Part shown: positions 55,243-64,000 of the stretch, one piece after another
Layout of the letters: the number at the start of each line of letters is the position of its first letter
Position numbering within the stretch: the first letter of the stretch is position 1
NCBI GenBank assembly: GCA_036346355.1
Contig: JAYEVF010000031.1
Location: forward strand, 310,001-374,000
Direction of reading: 5' to 3'
Source of the DNA: Rhipidocladum racemiflorum
Lineage: Eukaryota > Streptophyta > Magnoliopsida > Poales > Poaceae
DNA length: 64,000 nt
Translations under genes and position numbers: made by a program
The notes under the pieces: generated by a model
What the model was told of the DNA's origin: nothing
What the model saw: the letters and a program-made list of their open reading frames with translations, nothing else
Databases searched by the model: none

Positions 55243-57462
55243 TGTGACACCTCGGAGTGTCGTATCCTTAATTATTGAACATGATAAGGTTAAATACAGT
55301 ATGAGATGTGGAAATAAGGTTAAAACCATAGGAATTGGAGGTTAATAGCTTTTAGGGCCGTTTAAGGCTTTTTCGGGGTTTTGGGCCTTCCCGGGGGAGT
55401 TTTGGGCCTTGGTGGGCTTTGGAGGGATTGAGGAGGACTCTTATTGGACTAGGAGAGGGTGTGGGGGCTGGTAAAAAGGGCTCCTCCTGCCCTCCCTTGC
55501 GTTCACAACCAGCCAAGGTGCGCCCCTTGCAGCCTTGGGCCCCCCCCCACCTCTCCTCCAAGCCCTAGCCGCCACCCCTCTCCCTCTCCCTCTTGTGCGC
55601 CCCCCTAGCCTCCCCTTCCTCCACCTCCACACCACCTCCCCTCCACCCCTTGCTGCCCTAGGGTGGCCTCCCCACCCCTGCACCTCGTGGATTCATTCCG
55701 TGGAGCGAGGAGCGAGGAGCGAGGAGCGAGGAGCGAGGAACGTGGAGCGAGGAGCGATCCGCGGAGATTGATTGGAGTTTTGTGCTTCGGGCAAAGGTAT
55801 GAACATGGGGATCCTTGGGATTGATCTAGGTACTGTTATTAGGATGTTTATGAAGTTTTTAGATCAATTGGAGGCGTTGGTTTGAAGTAATTTGGTTTAG
55901 ATCTAAACTTGTCCACGTTTCTGTTTTCGGGCGGATTGAGCAGTCGAGCTAGGGTTCGAGTTTTCGTCAATTTAGATTTCGAATCTGACCATAAGGACTT
56001 TTAGGAAGTTGTATATAATTTAATTATCTTTCCGTGGACGTAAAGCACGTTAAAATCCGATCAGCCGTTTGAAAGTTATGGCTGTTTTACCGAGCGTGTT
56101 AAAATCTGTAACGTAATTGGAACACATCTCGGTAATCTGTAGATTAAACAACTTTAGAGGCCGAATCAGACTTTCCGTATAACTAGAGAAAGTTGGGAAA
56201 TTTCCTAGGCTACGCGAGGGTGTACTCGTTTAATTCATTCGGAGTCCCAGAACTCAAGTTATGCCTTTTGCAAGGCTGCTGTCCCGCCGGGACAGAACCT
56301 CTGTTTTTAGGTTTTGCGAGTAGTTGGCAATGTCGGGTTAGATGGGGGTTGTGTACTGTTTGGAGGCTATGATTGTGAGTGTGTGATGCCTATGTGCAGG
56401 TGGTGTGACCCCGGAAGTGCCCTCTTCTTCCCGCCAATCCGTTGCACGTGGTTGAGGCAAGTGTGTTGTGATGGATAGCGAGTTGTAGGTTGCATGTTGA
56501 GATTAGATGGAATTGTTTACATGATATATGTCCACTTGCCATGTGTTAATGAATGATATGATATGATGAGCATGTTTAACATATTATGATGCCATGTGTT
56601 AATATGTGAATTGAATATGATAATTGGCATGGTTGCATGCATGTCATGAGATAGAGGCGAGGCGGTGAGAAAGTCTTAACTAGTCCGGCAAGGTCGGTGA
56701 GGAAGTTATGACTAATCCGGAACACCATTGAGTAAGTCCTATGTCGTGATTCCATCCACGTGGTGTTTGGAAGCGAGTAGGCACCCTCCATCTTCGGGAT
56801 GGAAGGGAGGAAAGGGTGCACACCGACGGGTGTGTACTTCCCCTACCGGTATGAGGTTCGGAGGGTCGAGCATTGCATTACTTCGCACAAATTGATGATG
56901 ATATTGATAAGTAATCATGAATGAGATGATGTACATGATGGAAGATGTTATTGTCATGTTGTTATGCTTGTTGTCCATTGCAGTATGCTTGCTGAGTTTT
57001 CGAACTCACCCTTGTGTTTTCTTGTTGTTTTAGGTACCATGAGAACAGCATGCAGGAAAGGGGAATAGTCACACGCTCACACGTTGCTTCACCTTAATGT
57101 TTCCCCAAGTCAATTCATTTAGTTTGATAATAAATTGCGTGTGATGGTCTTTTAAATTAAGTCTTAGCTTGGTTAATGAGAGTTCTATTGTTTGTTTGAC
57201 ACTTGGAACCTTAAGAGCTTAATGTTAGTCTCTTATTGTCATTAAGACTTTATTTATTGCTGTTTTAGATGTTTCTCTTATTGCCATATAATGCTATATT
57301 GTTGCTGTTCCTTAAATTCATGATAAAACAAAGGAGGTGCTACCGAAATCTCGGTTTTTAGCCTATGCACCTTTGCTGGAATTTTATGTTAAATGTGGTA
57401 TTTAGTTGTTGTTTAGCTTGTGTTTGGTAGCATTCGGGCATATTAAATGCCGGGGTGTTACA
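55243..57462 (+). repeat. B3 3' LTR
   Basis: 2220 bp, TGTGACACC to GGGTGTTACA. The minisatellite is at 55702-55755, the donor-like GT at 55797, the hairpin at 56280-56294, and acceptor-like AG sites at 56398-56399 and 57032-57033. It is followed by the right target duplication CTTGT. Confidence 0.95.
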
Positions 57463-57467
57463 CTTGT

Positions 57468-58500
57468 CCCCAGAGTAAGTGGTCTTCACGGGGATAAAAT
57501 GGGCTACTTTAGTCAAGCGATCCACTATAACCCATATGGAGTCATAACCTCCTTGAGTCTTAGGCAAACCGGTAATGAAATCCATCCCGATTTCCTCCCA
57601 CTTCCACTCAGGTATTTTCAGCGGCTGTAGTAATCCTGCTGGTCTCTGATGCATTGCCTTGACTTTCTGGCATACATCGCACAATGCAACATGCTCGGCA
57701 ACTTCACGCTTCATGCTTGGCCACCAGAATCTTTCCTTCAGATCCTGATACATCTTGGCGCTTCCAGGATGAATTGAATACTTGGAGTCATGGGCTTCTT
57801 CCAAAATCAGTTGCTTTAACTCCTTGTTAGGCACACAAATCCGATCCTTCATCCATAACGTGCCTTGCTCATCCAACTTGAATTCCTCTGCCTTGCCTTC
57901 TTCCTTGATGGACTTAATCCTGCGGATTTTGTCATCATCATACATCCTTCTCGGATCTGGTCCTCTAGGGTAGGCTTTACTTCTAATGTGGCCAAGAATC
58001 CGCTAGGTACCACCTCAATCTTCATTCTATGGAAATCCTCACATAACTCATCCTGACTTGTGGCTAGCAACGTACTCACGGTATGGCTTTTCCGACTCAG
58101 AGCATCGGCTACTCGTTGGCCTTCGGGATGGTAATGGATTCCAACATTGTAGTCCTTGATTAACTCTAACCATCTCCTTTGCCTCATATTCAGATCCGAG
58201 TAGGTGAATATGTACTTAAAACTCTTATGATCCGTATATACTTCACATCTGTTTCCAATCGGATAGTGGCGCCATATCTTCAAAGCATGCACTACGGCGG
58301 CTAACTCTAGGTCATGTGTCGGATAATTTTCCTCATGCGGCCTCAAGCGCCTTGATGCATAGCGGCGACCTTTCCGTTCTGCATCGGCACACATCCGAAG
58401 TCCTTTGCGCGATGCGTCACAATAAATATCAAAGCTTTGATTAACATCCGGTAGAACTAACACCGGTCTTGATGTCAATCGCCTCTTGACTCTTGAAATC
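57468..58500 (-). pseudogene. pol: A3 integrase 5' part and RNase H
   Basis: 57468-57945 is open, from DDKIRRIKSIKEEG through the HHCC finger and MDFITGLPKTQGGYDSIWV to KTTYSGDK, where B3 inserted. 57849-58478 is open for RNase H (FDIYCDAS, YTDHKSFKYIF, VADALSRKS) in another frame. The frameshift between them lies near 57940. Confidence 0.85.
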
Positions 58501-59323
58501 CTTTCTCACATTCAAGCGTCCATGCAAACTTCTTCTACTTTTTCAGCAATTGCGTAAGAGGTTTCGCAATTGTCGAAAAGCCTTCAATGAAAGCTTGGCG
58601 GTAGTACCCTGCCATTCCAAGGAAACTCGGATGCAGGTCACGGTCTTGGTGCTCCCAATGTAACACGACTTCTACCTTGCTTGGATCTCTGGCGACTCAT
58701 ACTGCGGTCATTACATGTCCAGGAATTCTACCTTATCCTTCCAAAAATCACACTTTACGAACTTGGCGAAAAGTTGCTTTGTTCCCTCGACTTTTCTAAA
58801 ACTTCGCCTTAAGTGTTGGCATGTTCATCCTCCGTCTTGGAGTAGATTAGGATGTCATCTATGAACACGACGACAAACTTGTCCAAATACTCCATGAACA
58901 CCTTATTCATCATATTCATGAAATATCTTTGGCGCATTAAATCGATCCAAAGGACATAAGCTGTAAACTCGTAATGTCCATATCTTGTGAGAATGCGATC
59001 TTGGGATATCTTACGATCGGATCTTCAAGCGATGGTATCCCAATCTTAGATCAATCTTGGAAAACTCCGGCTCCTCTCGGTGATCAAACAAATCATCAAT
59101 CCTGGGTAGCGGATACTTATTCTTCATGGTGACTTCATTGAGTGCACGGTAGTCAATGCACATCCTGAAACTCCCGTCCTTTTTCTTGACAAACAAAACT
59201 GGTGCTCCCCACGGCGACGAACTCGGTCTGATAAATCCTTTCTCCATTAACTCTTCTAGCTGTTTCTTCATCTCTACCAACTCCTCGGTGGACATCCGAT
59301 AGGGTCTCTTTGCTATCGGTGCT
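58501..59323 (-). pseudogene. pol: A3 reverse transcriptase, cut by A5
   Basis: 59011-59323 carries KRPYRMSTEELVEMKKQLEE, PWGAPVLFVKKKDGSFRMC and FSKIDLRLGYHRL. The catalytic FIDDILIYSK segment is readable near 58843-58875. Frames shift at several CTG/CAG-type sites between. The upstream end is cut by A5 at 59324. Confidence 0.8.
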
Positions 59324-62300
59324 TGTAACATCCCAAAATTTTGCTTTTCTTAAATTCATGTGTGATTTGGCACTTTGGTGAATTTTTGGAATTTTCTGGA
59401 ATTTATTTGGATTTATTTGGAATTTATTTGAATTTATTCCATTTTGAAATAATTAAAGAATTGAATTTTGCAAATAAAATTTTGTTGGAAATATTTTATT
59501 TGAGTCCAAAATGATCCAAAGTATTTTCCAGAATTTTTTGGAATTTTTAAAGTCATTTGCTATTTTTAATGAATTAAATGAATTATCGGGAATTATTTTA
59601 AATATTAAATCGCTGGAAATCCAACTCGGGTCAAATCTTGTTCATCCGAGGCAGTCGGACTCGAGTCCGACCGAGCCGATTGACTCGACCGAACCCACTC
59701 CTAAACCTAATCAATCCCAACCGTTGGATCAAGATCCAGCGGTGAGAACAAACCAGTCTGAGTTCGAGCCGTGCAAGGGCCGGATCCGATCGCGCCCGTC
59801 GCGATCGTGGCGTTGGCGCGACACGTGGGCGGCCCACGATTTCGTCGTCTTCCGTAACAGAAGCTGGACTCCGCCGCCCGCGTAGCCGCGCGTCCGATTA
59901 GGTTTCCGCCCGTGTACGCTGCGCTGAGGCTATTTAAGGCGTGGAGTTATCGCCGAGATCGCCGTTCGTGTGCGCGCCTATTGCCCTAGTTTCCAACGCC
60001 CAAGCCGCCGCCGTCGCCTCGCGATTTCTCGCCGAAGTTTGGGGAGTGCCGCCACGGGTTTTCTTCGTTTCCGGCGCCGTTCGTCATCCTCCGCCGCCTT
60101 CAAGCGGATCGAGAACCTTGCGTCGGCGCACGTAAGTGCACTCACTTGGCGGAGAGCGCCCGGCGCCGTTAGGGTGGTCGCCGTCCTCGCCCGGCAGCCG
60201 CAACGCCGTCGCAAGCCATCGTCGCCCGCGAGCTCGGTGCACCGTTGGATCAAGATCCAACGCACGAGGGGAGGCCACGTCGCCCGTTACTGTTTCCGTT
60301 CTTGATTAGGTTTCAACCGTTAGATTTAGATAAATGCGGTTGTGGTTAGTTCGCGTTGTAGCGATAGGGTTAGATCTGGACCGTCCGATCTAGATCGAGC
60401 GGCCGGATCAACCGTGTAGTTTTGAGCGTGAGGTCTAGATCCAATTGACCGTTGATTTTCAAATCAGCGGCGAGATTGTGCCACGTGTGCTCGGCCGCGC
60501 CCAGCGGCGTGGGGCGTGTCTCGACAGCGGGACCCGTAGTCGGAGGGCCACGTGTTAGCCGCGATCAGCGTGCGTGAAACCCGGCTGGCGGTGGGGCCCA
60601 CATGTCGATCCACGTGGCCGTGGGCCAAGGTCCACCGTGGACCGAGCGGCGTGGGCCGAGCCCATGGACCGGTGGCGTCGGCGAGGCCAATCGAGGAGCT
60701 GCCACGTGTCCATGCTTTGGCGCAATAATTAATTTCGAAAGAAAATGATTTATTAATTCGAAATATTGATTCAAATTTAGATTCAAACTTCAAACACTTA
60801 TAACTTTTGCGTTTCAACTCCGATTTGAGTGATTCAAATTTCTAAATTTGTATAAAATTGAGATCTACCTAAATATGAATTTTATTTAATTTTTGGACTA
60901 AAGTTTTTCTCTGTAATATTATTTAATTGATTATTTAAACTTTAATAAATCATAACTTTTTGCGTTTTAACTCCAAATTTGTGATTCCAGTTTTAAAAAT
61001 CCAGAAAATTATGTTCTCTCTGTTTATGGATTTTATTTGGAGTTTTGGGATCTTTTGCATAGTGTTTATTTGTGTATTTGCTATTTGCACGCTTTACGAG
61101 TAGGCGTTGAAGTCTGGGAGGGATTCGAAGGAGAAGTATTGACTCGAGGATCCAACTCAAGACCAAGAGCAAGTGCTTTTGAAGGCAAGTTGTGCTTTGA
61201 CCATGTTGATCCTATTTCGAAAATCTATTTTGATTTAAACTATTGCATGCTAGTTCAATTAGAAAAATATTTTGTTTAAACCTGGGGGTTAGATAAATAC
61301 CAATTTGCTATATGACACCTTGATTACTTAAGTATGTGCCATGATCCCTTTGTCACCCTAGTTGTGGTTTACTAGTTGGACATTATTAAATTGCCAACAT
61401 GGGTTTAGATCGTTGTAGTATCTTGCTTAGACACCTTTCGTGCTCATGACATGATTTTGGATAATCAAATGCTAATATGGACTTAATGATATATTGAACC
61501 TGTTTTGGAAAAGTATCATGTGATGTTGATGGCACGTGGTGCATGGTAATCAAGCGGGGTTTGATAAGCATTTCGGCCAGGGCATGTGGCAAGAGTAATC
61601 AGGTGGGCGGTGTGGCATTGGGAGTGATGATTTGGTTTTTCGGGTAGTCTTGCCCTGGTCACTCTAAGGACTTAACCTTGCAAGCCTTTGAACTGGGTCA
61701 TACTTGCAACCACATGGCTGGAATGGGGCGGCCCTAGTTGACTAAGTCGCTAAGGACTCACTTGTGGAGCCTCGGGTGTCGATTACACCGTTTGTGTGAT
61801 TGTGCGGGGGGCGTATCGTGGGTGTGGCCGGTACCCATCTAACGGTGTGTTGGTCCCATACTTCGCCTTGGCTAAGGGAAGGGATGGTGTAGAGCACGTC
61901 TTAGGAGAGGACCACTGTGTTGTTTGAGGCTTAGAAGGCTTTGTTATGATCGCTCATTCGCATACTCTTGTATGGCGATTCACGGTGACGTGGTGAGTAG
62001 ATTGTATCTTGTGGGTAAAGTGCATAACCTCTGCCAGTGTAGAATCTATTTGAATAGCCGAGTCCACGATCTTTGGACAATGCTCGGGAATTACAGTCAA
62101 GGGTAGATTTTACGAAATAACTTGGATTTGAAAAGATGGGTTGGTTTAACAAAGAAGATGATGGAAATATGGTTTAGGATGGGGAAAAATGTTATTTAAA
62201 CTTCTTGAAAAGTTATTTATGCTTTACTTATTTCTCTGCTTTCGAATCTACTTATATTACTTGTCAAAAGGCATTTCTTTGCAAATATACCTGAGCTATT

Positions 62301-62747
62301 CCTTTGTACTAAGCCATGCATATAGTATATTAGCTTGCATTATGTGCATGACTTGCTTTGAGTACCAAGTACTCACCCTTGCCTCAACACAATATCGGTT
62401 GAAGAGGAGATTACGCCCGACTTTGGAGGAGGAACTCCAAGAAGACCCGTCTACTTAGGGATCACGAGCCCGGTCAGTTGCCTGTGGTATCTTTGGATGG
62501 CGCCACAGTTTATTTGATTTTCATTTCTTTGCTATTTCTCTTTTAATGAGTTTCGCCTTGCAAGGCATATATTTGTAACTTGGCCATAAGGTCGAATAAC
62601 CCTTTGATTATTTAAATAAAAGTACTTTGATAGTATCGTATGGTATGATTGTGATATATACCGATGTTAAGGCTGTGTGCACTAAGCGCGTTCTGGACTA
62701 GTCTTTGAATACACGAAGGGTCGGATTTGCAAATTCGGGGTCCCAGA
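59324..62747 (+). repeat. A5 5' LTR
   Basis: Starts TGTAACATCCCAAAATTTTG. The right end is blurred (TCCCAGA where other copies have TCCCGACA), so 62747 is uncertain by a few bases. The GC-rich block (59640-60720) is a further subtype. It has palindromes at 59721-59742 and 60242-60263 and a donor-like GCAC|GTAAGT (GT at 60132). Confidence 0.9.
59930..59939 (+). promoter_or_regulatory. Candidate TATA box of A5 LTR
   Basis: CTATTTAAGG about 606 bp into the LTR, the position equivalent to CTATTTAAAG in the other family A LTRs. It would place U3 at about 0.64 kb, with a long transcribed leader of about 2.8 kb. Confidence 0.45.
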
Positions 62748-62752
62748 GGAGG

Positions 62753-62763
62753 TAGTATCGAGC
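62753..62763 (+). other. A5 primer-binding site, altered
   Basis: TAGTATCGAGC against TGGTATCAGAGC. It has the same CAG-base loss as A1, A4 and B3, plus one substitution. Confidence 0.7.
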
Positions 62764-62966
62764 CATACTTGACTGTAGGCTCAACCCTAAGCTAGAATGG
62801 TCGTAGTGAGGATAAAACCTATTTTCTAAAGCTAAAAATTTGTGAAGACAAGAAATGACATCTCGACTTATCCCCTTCTCTCTTTTCTCGTCTCTTGCTG
62901 AAATTTTCCCTTACCTTGTCACAATTTGAAAATTCCGAGTTCTTACGTAAAGCACTCTTGTGACAG

Positions 62967-63038
62967 ATGGAGGTTTCCTCGATTAATGAGCATAGGTTCT
63001 ATAGTGAGACTCCTTCGCCGAGTCGAGTCATAGAATAA
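62967..63038 (+). pseudogene. A5 orf0 remnant (23 codons, in frame)
   Basis: The orf0 start codon context (GACAGATGGAGG) joins directly to the orf0 C-terminus (SINEHRFYSETPSPSRVIE, stop TAA at 63036-63038). About 0.7 kb present in A1, A2 and A4 is missing. Both breakpoints in an intact copy lie at TGGAGG, so a 6-bp direct repeat explains the loss. The join keeps the frame, giving a 23-residue mini-ORF. Confidence 0.75.
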
Positions 63039-63264
63039 AGAGTCACCCTTTAGGCGTTAGACTCCAGAGTTAGTTCGATTTGGATTTGCTTTGTTTGCTG
63101 AGTGTGCAGTATGTGTTGCAAGGCCCTTAGGCATTATGGCGACCATACCAAGTTATTAATAATAAAGATGGACCTTAAAGTTACCCCTTTCGCCCCGCAT
63201 AAGTTCCATACTACTTGTCTATTCTTGTTTCCCTCTCATCTTTAAACCTAGAGCAAATCGACAG

Positions 63265-64000
63265 ATGGTAAACACCCGTGGAAACTTTGGAAGCAATGGG
63301 AGCGGTTCTCGCCCAGCAGAAAACCCCAATGATGGAGCACCAGCACCGCCACTGGATGTGCAGAATTTTGGAGCATTTCTTGCTGCTCAGACCCAGTTGA
63401 TGCATGCTATGATGCAACAAATGCAGCACGTCCTTTGCTCAGGCCACTTTGCTAATCAAGTTAATCGGGGACCACGCTTGAGAATACAAAGGTGTCGAGT
63501 TCATGATGACTCACCCACCCACTTTCTCTGGAAATGCCAATCCAGTGGAGGCCGATGATTGGTTAAGATCAATCGAGAGGAAGCTACAAATAGCTCAATG
63601 CATAGGGAATGAGAAGGTACTTTAAGCTTCTCATCGGTTGGAAAGAACAACGCCAGAATGGTGGGAGAACTTACGTGCCACGCAGAGAACCCTCAAGATA
63701 TCACTTGGGAAGAGTTCACAATTTGCATTCCGGCGATACCACGTGCCTGAAGGAATTATGGACCTTAAGAAGGAGGAGTTGAGCAGCAGGCAAGGTAATC
63801 GGCCCGGTGGCGACTACTGAACAAGTTCACACAGCTAGCACGCTACGCTTTGAGGATGTAGCGACAGATAAATCCAGACCGTCTCGTTATATGACGGGAC
63901 TTAACTCCGGATGGCAAGTAGGGGTGATCTCCCACACCTTTCCGGCTGTCCAAGAGTTGGTGCATCAGGCACTTAGTCTTGAGGACAAGCGCAAGGCCTG
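63265..64000 (+). pseudogene. gag: A5 gag, partial
   Basis: The ATG at 63265 begins MVNTRGNFGSNGSGSR. The frame is open to 63558 with FGAFLAAQTQLMHAMMQQMQ. It then shifts to EADDWLRSIERKLQIAQC (near 63549-63600), and again to VPEGIMDLKKEE at about 63740-63780. The nucleocapsid part and pol are outside the window. Confidence 0.8.

Larger units (their letters stand above)
35208..57462 (+). mobile_element. Family B element B3, full length, split by A4
   Basis: A complete family B element on the plus strand: 5' LTR 35208-~37438, primer site, gag, protease, RT, (A4 inserted), rest of pol, polypurine tract, 3' LTR 55243-57462, with target duplication CTTGT. Without A4 it is about 9.56 kb. The two LTRs are nearly identical outside CCGG/CAG-type sites, so it inserted recently. 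Confidence 0.95.
30732..59323 (-). mobile_element. Family A element A3, split by B3 and A5
   Basis: A3 sits on the minus strand inside B2 gag. The 3' LTR (30732-34233) and 34234-35207 carry the chromodomain end and part of integrase. B3 (35208-57462) follows. 57468-59323 then continues integrase, RNase H and RT, after which the oppositely oriented A5 inserts. The remaining RT/protease/gag and 5' LTR lie beyond the window. The left flank is CCTCG (30727-30731), and its duplicate should be found to the right. Confidence 0.9.
59324..64000 (+). mobile_element. Family A element A5, opposite orientation, leaves the window
   Basis: On the plus strand: an LTR (59324-62747), primer site, leader, a remnant of orf0 and gag. 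It is inserted head-on into A3 RT. It is the only family A copy here in this orientation. The rest of gag, pol and the 3' LTR lie beyond the window, so the target duplication cannot be checked. The left flank is GTGCT (59319-59323). Confidence 0.9.

Noticed and set aside
1..64000. A host gene, bacterial operon, defence system or endogenous pararetrovirus.
   Set aside because: Every long stretch aligns with one of the two retrotransposon families in this window. No gene outside gag, pol and orf0, no envelope-type gene and no movement-protein-like frame was recognised.

Overview
This window is plant nuclear DNA made entirely of long terminal repeat (LTR) retrotransposons. I find no host gene, tRNA, rRNA or bacterial-type feature. 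Chromodomain-bearing Ty3/gypsy pol genes, primer-binding sites matching plant initiator tRNA-Met, and very long GC-rich LTRs point to a flowering plant. A monocot, probably a grass, is most likely, but I cannot name the species. The chromodomains and mutual nesting suggest gene-poor heterochromatin. Two families are present. Family A has LTRs of about 3.4-3.5 kb and a 5.7 kb interior: primer site, an extra upstream ORF here called orf0, gag, protease, reverse transcriptase, RNase H, integrase, chromodomain. Family B has LTRs of about 2.1-2.2 kb and a 5.1 kb interior with gag and pol but no orf0. Layout: 1-9540 is a family A array on the minus strand (A1), in which one LTR (3887-7261) serves the interiors on both sides. 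9541-~11690 is a piece of a diverged A LTR. ~11691-15238 is a 5'-truncated B interior on the plus strand (B1). It runs into a B LTR (15239-16639 plus 29298-29998) that is also the 5' LTR of a second B interior (B2, from 29999). Full-length A2 (16640-29292, TSD GTTGT) sits in that LTR. B2 is broken in gag by A3 (from 30732). A3 is broken in integrase by full-length B3 (35208-57462, TSD CTTGT) and again by the oppositely oriented A5 (from 59324, leaving the window). B3 is broken in RT by full-length A4 (40140-52830, TSD GTACC). The nesting B2 > A3 > B3 > A4 shows that the two families transposed alternately. Nearly every coding region carries frameshifts. Copies of the same sequence, including the two LTRs of a single element, differ mainly at CAG/CTG and CCGG-type sites, as rearrangements and small indels rather than C-to-T changes. 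This looks more like a methylation-linked sequencing or consensus error than biological decay, so the pseudogene calls are provisional. The most distinctive biological features are orf0, which one copy has lost by an in-frame deletion, and the shared-LTR tandem arrangements seen in both families.
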